The notes under the pieces: model-generated
The model's database searches: none
Told to the model about the DNA's origin: nothing
The model's input: only the letters and a program-made list of their open reading frames with translations
Shown here: positions 42,293 through 50,067 of the stretch, piece after piece
Layout of the letters: every line of letters begins with the position of its first letter
Position numbering within the stretch: position 1 is the stretch's first letter
Position numbers and translations under genes: made by a program
Origin: Candidatus Cloacimonadaceae bacterium
GTDB lineage: Bacteria > Cloacimonadota > Cloacimonadia > Cloacimonadales > Cloacimonadaceae
Assembly: GCA_030693415.1 (NCBI GenBank)
Contig: JAUYAR010000052.1
Location: 1-50,204, forward strand
DNA: 50,204 bases
Direction of reading: 5' to 3'

Positions 42293-43834
42293 TCAGCTCC
42301 AATATTTCCGATCCAGGGTGCGGTATTGGATCGCTTCGGAGATGTGTTCGCTGCGGATATCGGCACATCCTTCGAGATCGGCGATGGTGCGCGAAACCTT
42401 GAGGATGCGGTCAAAGACCCTCGCGGAATAGCCCATTTTGTCGATGGCGTTTTGCATGAGGCGGTGGCTTTCCTCGTCCAATTTGCAGTATTTGCGCAGC
42501 AACTTTGACCCCATCTGGGAATTACAGTAGATGCCATCCGCTTGATAGCGTTGCATTTGGATGCCCCTTGCCTTGTTCACGCGGCTGCGGATCTCATTGG
42601 ATTTGTCACCAGAGGGAAGGGAAGTGAGGTCTGAATAGCTGACGGTGGGGACTTCCACGTGGATATCGATGCGATCCAGAAGGGGTCCTGATATTCTGTT
42701 GCGATAGCGTTGGATGACGCCAAATTCGCAATTGCAGGAATGGTTGGGGATGTTTGATCCATAATAGCCGCAGGGACATGGATTCATCGATGCAATGAGC
42801 ATAAACTCCGCGGGAAAGGTCAAACTGGAAGCGGCGCGGGAAATGGTGACCACTCCGTCTTCGAGGGGTTGACGCAACACTTCCAGCACTGCGCGTTTAA
42901 ATTCCGGCAATTCGTCCAAAAAGAGAACGCCGCGGTGGGAAAGAGACACTTCTCCCGGACGGGGAAAGGCGCCGCCGCCGATTAACGCAATATCTGAAAT
43001 AGTATGATGCGGGGAACGAAAGGGTCGAGTAGTCAGAATCCCATTGCGGAAAAGCTTGGCATTGCCGGCAACGGAGTGGATCTTGGTGGCTTCCAAAGCC
43101 TCGTCCAGAGAGAGTTCCGGCAGGATGGTAGGCACACGGCGCGCCAGCATGGTTTTGCCGCTGCCGGGAGGACCGATCATCAGCAGGTTGTGACCTCCGG
43201 CTGCCGCCACTTCGAGAGAGCGTTTGACCTGAAACTGTCCTTTGACATCGTGCATATCCAGCGGAAAATCGTTGAGAACCTGAAATATCTTGTCGCGATC
43301 GACGGTTGCTTCCGGAATCGTGATCTTACCCAGGATAAAATCCGCCGCCTCTCTCAATGATGTGACCGGGATCACCCTCAAACCTTCGATGATGGCGGCT
43401 TCCTCGGCATTTTCAAAAGGCAGGATCAAAGCATCGAGATTATCCCGTTTCGCGCCAATGGCGATGGGCAATACTCCTTTGACGGGGCGCACGTTTCCAT
43501 CCAGAGAAAGCTCGCCGATGATGCCATATTTTTTCAAGTATTCCACCGGAAGCTGCTTGATGCTTTGCAATACGGAGATGGCGATGGGAAGATCGAGCGC
43601 GGCGCTGTCTTTTTTGATGTCCGCAGGAGCGAGATTGATGGTGAATCTGCGGATCGCAGCATCCCAGCCGGAGTTTTTGAGCGCGGCAAAGATGCGGTCT
43701 TTGCTTTCCTTGACCGCGTTTGACGCCATGCCGACGATGTTTACGTAATAGACGTTTCCGCTGCCGTCGCATTCCACAGTGAGCTGTTGCGCGTCGATGC
43801 CCACGGTGGTGTATGTGGTTACGATTCCTACCAT
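42293..43834 (-). CDS. comM: ComM/YifB-type Mg-chelatase-like AAA+ ATPase
   Basis: The 513-residue protein has the Lon-protease-like N-terminal domain (about 1-170, with DLPIAISVLQSIKQLP), Walker A GPPGSGKTMLARRVP near 219, Walker B LFLDELPEF near 300 and the MCM-like block SMNPCPCGYYG near 352. The C-terminal domain ends SEAIQYRTLDRKYWS. ComM is a hexameric helicase that promotes branch migration during natural transformation. The intact gene lies directly upstream of fic, ten bp away. A copy of its last 56 bp is left at 40909-40964. Confidence 0.93.
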   Translation of the reverse strand: MVGIVTTYTTVGIDAQQLTVECDGSGNVYYVNIVGMASNAVKESKDRIFAALKNSGWDAAIRRFTINLAPADIKKDSAALDLPIAISVLQSIKQLPVEYLKKYGIIGELSLDGNVRPVKGVLPIAIGAKRDNLDALILPFENAEEAAIIEGLRVIPVTSLREAADFILGKITIPEATVDRDKIFQVLNDFPLDMHDVKGQFQVKRSLEVAAAGGHNLLMIGPPGSGKTMLARRVPTILPELSLDEALEATKIHSVAGNAKLFRNGILTTRPFRSPHHTISDIALIGGGAFPRPGEVSLSHRGVLFLDELPEFKRAVLEVLRQPLEDGVVTISRAASSLTFPAEFMLIASMNPCPCGYYGSNIPNHSCNCEFGVIQRYRNRISGPLLDRIDIHVEVPTVSYSDLTSLPSGDKSNEIRSRVNKARGIQMQRYQADGIYCNSQMGSKLLRKYCKLDEESHRLMQNAIDKMGYSARVFDRILKVSRTIADLEGCADIRSEHISEAIQYRTLDRKYWS

Positions 43835-44037
43835 TAGGATTTCTCCTGACTACTCAATTTTTTGCACTTTCGAGCTGCCGCTCAATCGAGCTGAGCTTAT
43901 TTTACACAGGACAAAATATCTCCGAATGTGTCAATATCTTTTTCCATGAACCGTCGTTTTGACCGTGCAATGTTGACGGGATTTTTCATCTTGCACTTAA
44001 AAAATCTCACCTATAAAATCCGGCTCTTCCCCCTTTG

Positions 44038-44093
44038 CATTACGGAATCAATACGGACTCATTACGGACTAAGTCCGTATTGACTCCGTAATG
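44038..44093. repeat. 56-bp dispersed palindrome, copy 3
   Basis: Identical to copy 2 at 36760-36815 and in the same orientation, again preceded by CTTCCCCCTTTG. It is followed by CTAAGGAGGAAGCGCAAGAT, linking it to a hairpin as at 12806-12892 in reverse. Confidence 0.88.
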
Positions 44094-44104
44094 CTAAGGA
44101 GGAA

Positions 44105-44125
44105 GCGCAAGATGCCGATCCTGCG
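44105..44125. repeat. GCAG.AT dispersed hairpin, copy 5 (one mismatch)
   Basis: GCGCAAGATGCCGATCCTGC has one unpaired position (A opposite C) in the stem, unlike the other copies. It is otherwise in the same place relative to the palindrome. Confidence 0.7.
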
Positions 44126-44176
44126 GAGAAGCACGCAATGAGTCGATTTACGGCTCTGAAACGATGTTTATAGATA

Positions 44177-45382
44177 TTAGACGGCAGGGGCGGTGCCCGC
44201 TTTGATGATCTTGTTCGTCAGCCGCGCGAGCCTTTGATTCAGTTCCGTGATGATCTTCGCCTCTTCTCCCACGCGGCTGCTGTGCCAAAGCAACAGTTTT
44301 TCCGTCCAGGCTTTCGCGGCACTGAATTCCTTTTTCTTTTCCAGCAACTTTGTGAGTTCCAGCACCGAAGGCGGATGAAAGAGCGCTGCGCTCATGGCAA
44401 AGCAGCTTTCAGCGCTTTGAAGGTCTTTTTCCTTTTTATAGATACGTCCCAGTTCAAAAGCGGTTTCCGGGCAAAGCAGGTCTTTCGCGATTAGATCAAT
44501 GAGGATGTTTTTACCGATGTCCGCGTGTCCCTGGCTCAGATAAAGCTTTGCCAGAGCGTGATAATCGATGCGATGGTCGCTGCCGACCTTGACGGGAGTG
44601 TCGATGCAGTCGCAGATCAGGGCAAAAAGCGCGGCAGTGTGCAGGATGTCAAACTGGTTATGGACAAAGATTCTGCGAATCAGTTCCGGATCGCCGTTGA
44701 TCAGGAATTGGAAATAGGTCTGTGGGATGTCGCCGCCTTCAATATCCAGCTCTTTGTCGCGGATATGACCCATGATATAGTATTCGATGGATTCCAGCGC
44801 GCAGGACGGAAGCTTGTTTTTCCACAGCCTGCGGGCGATGTGCAATAGGTCGAGATGCTGTTTTTCACGCAGATTCAACCACAGGCGATGATAGAGGATG
44901 CGGGATTCCAGCACGGGGATATCGAAAGTCTTGCCGTTGAAGGTGATGAGCAGGCTTTTCTTTTCCAGCAGTTCGATCAGGCGGTCAAAGGAATTGCATT
45001 CCGCCTCCGGCTCCGGCAGAAAGATCTGCTCCACGATGTATTGACCGTCGTCATAATAGCCGAGTCCGATCATAAACGCAATCGTGCCTCCGCGTCCCAA
45101 GCCGGTTGTTTCCAGATCCAGAACGAGGATGTCCTCTTTCTGCCAGGCAACCGAAGCGTCCAGCTTCGCCCAATCGAGCAAGACCCGCGGAAGTGTTTTG
45201 GGATAAAGCGGCAGCCCCTCCACCTCGGTGAACATGTCATAAGCCCTGCGCGTGGAGAAAAAGGGATGGTCATTATGGGCGGAAAAATCTCCCTCGATGG
45301 CGGCGGAAAGCGCTTCCCTGATGAGAAGGCACAGTTCCACGCCATATAAATCGCGATCGTCGTTCATATCTCTGATATCCAT
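44177..45382 (-). CDS. YprB-like ribonuclease-H-fold exonuclease
   Basis: The 401-residue protein has a DEDD-type 3'-5' exonuclease domain (about 75-250). The acidic ligands are in VLDLETTGLG near residue 86, ITFNGKTFDIPVLESR near 150 and HNQFDILHTAALF near 240, with HLDLLHIARRLW between. A helical TPR-like tail (about 265-395, QGHADIGKNILIDLIAKD) follows. Similar Bacillus YprB-type proteins are predicted nucleases of unknown substrate. The first 75 residues resemble the usual YprB leader (VEGLPLYPKTLP). The gene is divergent from csoR, and the start could also be 45367. Confidence 0.85.
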   Translation of the reverse strand: MDIRDMNDDRDLYGVELCLLIREALSAAIEGDFSAHNDHPFFSTRRAYDMFTEVEGLPLYPKTLPRVLLDWAKLDASVAWQKEDILVLDLETTGLGRGGTIAFMIGLGYYDDGQYIVEQIFLPEPEAECNSFDRLIELLEKKSLLITFNGKTFDIPVLESRILYHRLWLNLREKQHLDLLHIARRLWKNKLPSCALESIEYYIMGHIRDKELDIEGGDIPQTYFQFLINGDPELIRRIFVHNQFDILHTAALFALICDCIDTPVKVGSDHRIDYHALAKLYLSQGHADIGKNILIDLIAKDLLCPETAFELGRIYKKEKDLQSAESCFAMSAALFHPPSVLELTKLLEKKKEFSAAKAWTEKLLLWHSSRVGEEAKIITELNQRLARLTNKIIKAGTAPAV

Positions 45383-45499
45383 ATAGTTTCATGTTTTCAA
45401 AGCTGCCTTGGCTGGCAATAAAAATCGTTAATACAGACCGGACATCCTGCTCTACCAAAAAAACAATTTGCGCGGCGCGAAACTTGCATTACTCTATAA

Positions 45500-45516
45500 A
45501 TACCCCCCAGGGGTAT
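45500..45516 (+). promoter_or_regulatory. CsoR-type operator upstream of csoR
   Basis: ATACCCC-CCA-GGGGTAT has perfect 7-bp arms around three bases, matching the G/C-tract palindromes (TACCC..GGGTA) bound by CsoR/RcnR-family repressors. It lies 18 bp before the csoR ATG and directly after TATAAA, a possible -10 box at 45494-45499. Binding there would block transcription of the six-gene operon until metal is bound. Confidence 0.72.
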
Positions 45517-45534
45517 CATAAAGGAGCGATAGAT

Positions 45535-45834
45535 ATGGAACATTGCCCTGCCGACACACGCAAGGCGCATCATCAAGATGCCTTCAAAAAGAAGCTGCTG
45601 AACCGCCTCAAACGGATCGAGGGACAGGTGCGCGGCATCCAGAAAATGCTCTCCGACAACGTTTATTGCGACGACATCATCACCCAGATCACTGCTACGC
45701 GCAGCGCCCTGGCATCAGTCGCCAAGGAGCTTTTTGAAGCGCATCTCAATTCTTGCATTCTCGAACAAATCCAATCCGGCTCTCCGGACATTCTGGACGA
45801 GCTGAAAAAGACCATAGACCGAATGACAAAATAA
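45535..45834 (+). CDS. csoR: CsoR/RcnR-family metal-sensing repressor
   Basis: The ATG at 45535 follows AAGGAG; an upstream ATG in the same frame runs through the operator. The 99-residue all-helical protein has LLNRLKRIEGQVRGIQKML typical of the DUF156 family. The metal ligands Cys (VYCDD near residue 42), His and Cys (EAHLNSC near 67-71) match the C-H-C set of copper-sensing CsoR, not the Ni type. It probably represses its own operon through the palindrome at 45500-45516 and releases it when Cu(I) binds. Two His and a Cys at the N-terminus (MEHCPADTRKAHH) are extra. Spacing to the next gene is 17 bp. Confidence 0.88.
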   Translation: MEHCPADTRKAHHQDAFKKKLLNRLKRIEGQVRGIQKMLSDNVYCDDIITQITATRSALASVAKELFEAHLNSCILEQIQSGSPDILDELKKTIDRMTK

Positions 45835-45851
45835 AAATACTGGAGCTTAAA

Positions 45852-46319
45852 ATGAAGAAATTCATCGTAATCATTCTCGCTGCCTGGATCCTAATGCCTT
45901 TATTGGCACAACATTGCGGATACTGTGCCAAAGGCTTGGAAGCCAAATCCGCCACCGTCAGCCAGACGGACGCCAAACAAGTCATCCCCGCCGCCAAGAA
46001 AGCGCACTGGATCGATAAAGACCACTACGTCACCTACGAATGGAACAAAAGCCCCAAGATTGGAAGCTTTCTCCTGCTCGTGAACGTCTTTGACAAAAAC
46101 AAAAACCGCATAACTCACCTGAACCTGACCGCGAATGCCTATATGCCTTCGATGAAAGGCTCTCACGATACCGGTGACAAGCCCATGAAATTGAACAAAA
46201 AGAACCAATATGCTATCCCCGTCTATTTCATGATGCTTGGTGATTGGGAGATCGAGCTCAAATTTAACAAAGACAAACGCCAGATTGGCAACGCCTTCGT
46301 CCAGCTCGACATCAAGTAG
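45852..46319 (+). CDS. Secreted YtkA/FixH-like protein
   Basis: The ATG at 45852 opens a signal peptide (MKKFIVIILAAWILMPLLA). The 155-residue product then has a CGYC pair near residue 22 and a beta-sandwich with FLLLVNVFDKNKNRI, then ANAYMPSMKGSHDTGDKPM and GDWEIELKF. The YMPSMKGSH pattern matches the MPxMxxH segment of YtkA/FixH-like domains, some of which bind copper. The Met, His and Cys residues suggest a periplasmic metal-binding role, consistent with CsoR control. The frame is open further upstream, but only this start has a signal peptide and a GGAG site. Confidence 0.78.
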   Translation: MKKFIVIILAAWILMPLLAQHCGYCAKGLEAKSATVSQTDAKQVIPAAKKAHWIDKDHYVTYEWNKSPKIGSFLLLVNVFDKNKNRITHLNLTANAYMPSMKGSHDTGDKPMKLNKKNQYAIPVYFMMLGDWEIELKFNKDKRQIGNAFVQLDIK

Positions 46320-46332
46320 CAGGGAGCACACC

Positions 46333-47361
46333 ATGACACACCATGTAATCAATTCCGGCAAAAACCGGAAGGGGGTTTTCATCGCCTTCTTTTTGATCGC
46401 AATCTTCACTCTGCTGCCTATGATCTCCGCCGCCCAAAACAACATGCTTTTCTTTGAAGCACAGGGAGTTGCCGGCTATGGAACCGCCACCGAGGAGTGG
46501 CAGTTCTATTCTCATCATCCTCACGAAGCCATGCAGAAACCATCCCTCGGCTTCGATTACGTCGGCAGAATCGGAGGCAGATCAAAAGACCTTGGATACT
46601 TCGCCGTGCAGGCTCGCCTTGCCTATGATGAAAACGAATCCAAGAGTATCCAGCCACAGCTCTATAACGCCTTTTTCAACTGGAAGGCACCCATCGTGGA
46701 TATCTGGGTGGGACACAACAAAACCGCCATCGGTCTCTCCTCATATCTGGATAACCACGCTTTGCTACTTAAAGACAACTCCATGAGCGGCTTGAATTTC
46801 GATCGTGATTGGGGTGCCGGAATCAATTATGACGGGGATCATTTCAATCTCTCCACTTCCGCCACCACTGGTTCCGGGATGCCATTATACGTCGGTGAAA
46901 ACCGCCTTTTTGCCATCCGTGGCGGCTTTGGCGATCTGGTTAGAGACAATTTCACCATCGGAATATCCGGTGCGGAAGGAAAGATCCTGAAAAGCATGGG
47001 CTATGAAGTGATGCACAACAACAAAAAGCACGATCTGCTCTTCGGCGGCCTCGATACCGGTTTCAGATACCTGAACCTGGAGCTCAAATCCGATCTTCTC
47101 TATGGAGAATATGACGGCGAGAGAGCATACGCTGTTTTGAAACGGCTCAGCTTGTTTCTGCTGCCGGAAGAACGCGCCGCTTTGGAAGTTCAGAGTCAAT
47201 TCACGGAGCTTAAAAACGACGCAAACCAATACTTTTCTGCGGGGCTCAGCTATAGGATCACTCCCGATCTCACGCTCCGCTCCACCTATACCTATCACTA
47301 TCCCGGTGAGCACCACACCGTCGTGCTTCAGGCATATTTCTATAAAGGAATAGTCTTTTAG
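46333..47361 (+). CDS. Predicted outer-membrane beta-barrel protein
   Basis: The ATG at 46333 follows AGGGAG and gives a basic N-terminus plus hydrophobic stretch (FIAFFLIAIFTLLPMISA) as a signal peptide. The 342-residue product has many alternating hydrophobic strands (for example LTLRSTYTYHYPGEHHTVVLQAYFY) and ends in Phe (KGIVF), the usual C-terminal signal for barrel insertion. I recognise no family. It resembles a small porin or DUF-type barrel. Between the YtkA-like and FMN-binding-like genes of the csoR operon, it may carry the exported metal or ligand across the outer membrane; that is an inference. Confidence 0.72.
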   Translation: MTHHVINSGKNRKGVFIAFFLIAIFTLLPMISAAQNNMLFFEAQGVAGYGTATEEWQFYSHHPHEAMQKPSLGFDYVGRIGGRSKDLGYFAVQARLAYDENESKSIQPQLYNAFFNWKAPIVDIWVGHNKTAIGLSSYLDNHALLLKDNSMSGLNFDRDWGAGINYDGDHFNLSTSATTGSGMPLYVGENRLFAIRGGFGDLVRDNFTIGISGAEGKILKSMGYEVMHNNKKHDLLFGGLDTGFRYLNLELKSDLLYGEYDGERAYAVLKRLSLFLLPEERAALEVQSQFTELKNDANQYFSAGLSYRITPDLTLRSTYTYHYPGEHHTVVLQAYFYKGIVF

Positions 47362-47372
47362 GGGGATAAACC

Positions 47373-47981
47373 ATGAAAAAGCTATATTTGCTCCTGCTCG
47401 CAGCACTTCTATTGATTCCGCTGAATGCTGCAGTAGGCTGCGATCTGAACGATCCCGATAAAGACGTGAAGCGCCTTTTCCCCGGTTCCACAGGCTACAA
47501 AACCTTTTACCGATCCGTCTCCAAAGAAGGCGGAAAGCCGCTGTTGGACAAAGTGGAAAAGCGCCTCGGAGACAAATTCACCGGACTCTTTGAAACGATG
47601 GACGTTCCCTATACCCTCTATGAAATCTATCGTGGAAAAACCAGTATCGGCTATATCCACGGCGTCAATCAAAAGGGGCGTTTTGGCGGATTGCAGGTCT
47701 TTCTGGTCTTCGATACCAAAGGCACTATCACAAACATGTATATGCAAAAACTCAGCAGCAAAAACAGCAAGAACTTCAAAGCCGCCGCCTTCACCAATCA
47801 GTTCAATGGTCTGTCCATCAAGGACTTTGATGCCTATGACGTCGTGAAACAAAAAGGAAGCGGCAAAGCCGCCAACATCAAAAACCCCGTCGCCAACGAT
47901 GCCGATTTTCACTTCATCATGCGCGGCGTGAAAAAGAACCTGGTCCTGATGGAACTTTTCGGTTCCTGGGGCTCGCTCTAA
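47373..47981 (+). CDS. Periplasmic FMN-binding-domain-like protein
   Basis: The 202-residue protein starts with a signal peptide (MKKLYLLLLAALLLIPLNAA). Its main domain (about 60-165), with SIGYIHGVNQKGRFGGLQVF and FTNQFNGLSIKDF, resembles RnfG/NosR-type FMN-binding domains. The SGAT motif that attaches FMN covalently in those proteins is not visible; KQKGSGKAANIKN stands near that position. A Cys follows the signal (VGCDLN), but no standard lipobox is present. It lies 11 bp behind the barrel gene and 12 bp before the permease gene. A redox or ligand-binding role in the csoR operon is possible; the family assignment is tentative. Confidence 0.65.
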   Translation: MKKLYLLLLAALLLIPLNAAVGCDLNDPDKDVKRLFPGSTGYKTFYRSVSKEGGKPLLDKVEKRLGDKFTGLFETMDVPYTLYEIYRGKTSIGYIHGVNQKGRFGGLQVFLVFDTKGTITNMYMQKLSSKNSKNFKAAAFTNQFNGLSIKDFDAYDVVKQKGSGKAANIKNPVANDADFHFIMRGVKKNLVLMELFGSWGSL

Positions 47982-47993
47982 TGGAGAATTGCC

Positions 47994-49190
47994 ATGCCAA
48001 CAATAAATAAAATCGCCTATAAGAATCTGCGCCGCAAGCGCTTTCGCAGCATCCTGACCCTCTTTGGGATCACGCTTTCCACTTGGGTGCTGATCAGTCT
48101 TTTGGGCTTCAATCAGGGCTATGAAAAGTCCCTGGATAGCGACATCGACAACCTCGGATTCCAGGTCTTGCTCACCGCCAAGGGCTGTCCTTACGAAGCG
48201 GCGACCTTGATGATGCAGGGCGGAGCGGGCTTGCGTTATCTTCCTGAAACCACGTTGGACGGTCTATCACAGCATCCCGAGGTCGTGGGTCTCACGCCAA
48301 TGCTCATGCAGGCGGTCTTTGATCCCATGATCGGTGAAAGCGGAGGCATCGCTGCCTACACGGGAGTCGATCCACTCACGTTTCCCGGCATGAAAACCTA
48401 TCTGGAATTTGCCCAGGGCGGTTGGTTCACCGATCCCAACAAACTGGAAGCCGTAATCGGCTATGAAGCCGCGGAGCTTGAGCAGCGCGAAGTGGGCGAC
48501 ATCCTGTTGATCCCGGAAAAAGAAGTCGAACTCACGGTTGTGGGTGTCCTCAAACGCAGCGGCACTCAGGACGACGGCACTATCTTCGTTCCCTACAAGG
48601 CTTTGCAGACCGTTTTCGGAGTGGAGGGAAAGCTCACCTCCATCGGAATCAAGGTAGATAAGAACACGGACGTGAACGCCTTTGAAGAAAGGCTCTATAA
48701 ACTTCCGGACGTCCAGGTCGTCTCCATGGCGCAGGTCAAAAGCACTATCTCCAATCTTGTGGGCACTGCGCGCATCATGGTGATGTCCATTGCCCTGATC
48801 GCCATCTTGATCGCGATGATCGGAGTGATGAATACGATCCTGATGTCCGTTTTGGAACGCTATCAGGAGATCGGCATCATGAAATCCATGGGCGCCTCGG
48901 CATGGCATATCTTCAGATTGATCTGGACGGAAACCGTGATCATTTGTCTTGCCGGAGGCATCCTCGGAGCCCTGCTTTCAGTGGGTCTCGCCGCCGTCAC
49001 GGAAGGTCTGATTCGCCATATTTTGCCCTTCTCGCCCAAGGGTTCATTGGTTCTGATCGATCTGCCTCTGGTTTTGCGCTCCATCGGTATCATCGTCGGC
49101 ATCGGTCTTATCAGCGGAATCTATCCGGCATACAGAGCTTCAAAGATCAAACCCATTGAAGCAATCCGCAGCAGCGAGGGGGAAATATGA
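47994..49190 (+). CDS. MacB/LolC-like ABC transporter permease
   Basis: The 398-residue protein has the FtsX/MacB layout: a first membrane helix (about 20-40, FGITLSTWVLISLLG), a large periplasmic domain (about 42-255) and three C-terminal helices (near 262-285, 310-335, 360-380) ending in GIYPAYRASKIKPIEAIRS. Such permeases drive periplasmic partners mechanically and export or extract lipoproteins, peptides or metal-loaded factors. The periplasmic part includes AKGCPYEAATLMMQGG, a Cys/Met-containing loop that I do not know from MacB proper. It overlaps the ATPase gene by four bases. Confidence 0.88.
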   Translation: MPTINKIAYKNLRRKRFRSILTLFGITLSTWVLISLLGFNQGYEKSLDSDIDNLGFQVLLTAKGCPYEAATLMMQGGAGLRYLPETTLDGLSQHPEVVGLTPMLMQAVFDPMIGESGGIAAYTGVDPLTFPGMKTYLEFAQGGWFTDPNKLEAVIGYEAAELEQREVGDILLIPEKEVELTVVGVLKRSGTQDDGTIFVPYKALQTVFGVEGKLTSIGIKVDKNTDVNAFEERLYKLPDVQVVSMAQVKSTISNLVGTARIMVMSIALIAILIAMIGVMNTILMSVLERYQEIGIMKSMGASAWHIFRLIWTETVIICLAGGILGALLSVGLAAVTEGLIRHILPFSPKGSLVLIDLPLVLRSIGIIVGIGLISGIYPAYRASKIKPIEAIRSSEGEI

Positions 49191-49864
49191 ACATCATCAA
49201 CGCGCTTGACCTCAGCAAGGTGTATCTTCGCGGAGCCGAAGAAATCCGTGCGGTGAACAAAATCAGCATCGACATCGAGGAAGGAGATTTTGTCTCCTTC
49301 GTGGGTGCCTCTGGTTCAGGAAAAACTACTCTGCTCCACCTGCTTGGCTGTCTGGACGACCCCAGCGGCGGATATCTGAATATCGCCGGTCAGGTCGTCT
49401 TCGAAAACGGCAAAGCCATGCCGGAAAGCAAACTCACCAAAGTCCGTCGAAACTTTTTCGGCTATATCTTCCAAAAATTCTACCTGATTCCCACCCTCAC
49501 CGTCAAGGAAAACATCATGGTGCCCTTCGCCTTTCACCGCAATCCCGATATCCGCATCAACGTGAACGACGTAGCCAAATTGTTAGGGCTGGAAAAACGC
49601 CTCAACCACCTGCCCAAAGAGATCTCCGGAGGGGAAATGCAGCGCGTCGCCATCGCCCGTGCCCTGATCAACAACCCCAAGGTGATCCTTGCCGACGAAC
49701 CCACCGGAAACCTGGACAGCAAACGCAGCGAAGAAATCGCGGATATCCTCACCGGTTTGAACCGCGACCGCGGCATCACCATCATCCTCGTTACCCACAA
49801 TCACGAGTTGGCAAAAAGAGCCGGCAGGATTATGGAACTCATCGATGGCAACCTGATAACGTAG
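49187..49864 (+). CDS. LolD/MacB-like ABC transporter ATPase
   Basis: The 225-residue subunit has Walker A GASGSGKTT near residue 45, the Q-loop in GYIFQKFYLIPTLT near 94, signature ISGGEMQRVAIARAL near 146, Walker B VILADEPTGNLDS near 167, and the H-loop His in LVTHNHELA. It belongs to the LolD/MacB/FtsE-type group that pairs with FtsX-like permeases. Together with the overlapping permease gene it forms a complete transporter driven by ATP. A terminator-like hairpin follows at 49909-49944. Confidence 0.9.
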   Translation: MNIINALDLSKVYLRGAEEIRAVNKISIDIEEGDFVSFVGASGSGKTTLLHLLGCLDDPSGGYLNIAGQVVFENGKAMPESKLTKVRRNFFGYIFQKFYLIPTLTVKENIMVPFAFHRNPDIRINVNDVAKLLGLEKRLNHLPKEISGGEMQRVAIARALINNPKVILADEPTGNLDSKRSEEIADILTGLNRDRGITIILVTHNHELAKRAGRIMELIDGNLIT

Positions 49865-49908
49865 ATTGGACACCTCCTTAAACTTCACTCCATAAGGGAG
49901 AACCCGGA

Positions 49909-49944
49909 CGGGGCTTTGGAACTTTGTATCCGAAGCCCCGTTTG
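49909..49944 (+). terminator. Hairpin terminator of csoR operon
   Basis: The stem CGGGGCTTTGG / CCGAAGCCCCG has ten pairs and one mismatch around a 10-nt loop and is followed by TTTG. It lies 45 bp behind the ATPase stop. The T-run is short, so termination may be moderate. Confidence 0.72.
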
Positions 49945-49970
49945 CATAGCTAACGAGTGTGTCAATATGT

Positions 49971-49992
49971 AGCGCAGCATGCCGATGCTGCG
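49971..49992. repeat. GCAG.AT dispersed hairpin, copy 6
   Basis: AGCGCAGCATGCCGATGCTG, same stem as copies 1, 2 and 4. Confidence 0.8.
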
Positions 49993-50011
49993 GAAACGAT
50001 GGGAACAGTTT

Positions 50012-50031
50012 CGCAGGATCGGCATCCTGCG
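50012..50031. repeat. GCAG.AT dispersed hairpin, copy 7
   Basis: CGCAGGATCGGCATCCTGCG has the swapped base pair, as in copy 3, and is followed after 12 bp by the truncated palindrome, as at 12806-12892. Confidence 0.8.
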
Positions 50032-50043
50032 CTTTCTCCTTAG

Positions 50044-50067
50044 CATTACGGAGTCAATACGGACTTA
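50044..50067. repeat. 56-bp dispersed palindrome, copy 4 (interrupted)
   Basis: The first 24 bases, ending in ACGGACTTA, match copy 1 exactly, then the match stops. The break coincides with the left end of the insertion sequence at 50068. The right half is expected beyond the window. Confidence 0.85.

Larger units (their letters stand above)
43835..44176. other. Gene-free region with repeats, 342 bp
   Basis: No coding frame is supported. The right part is the composite repeat: 56-bp palindrome (44038-44093) followed by a GCAG.AT-like hairpin (44105-44125). The left part (43835-44030), between two minus-strand genes, has no recognised elements. Confidence 0.65.

Noticed and set aside
42283-42537. 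N-terminal 85-codon extension of the Fic protein into comM
   Set aside because: The extension only reads comM in another frame (Ser/Arg/Thr-rich), whereas an ATG with GGAGGG stands at 42282 and gives a normal Fic N-terminus.
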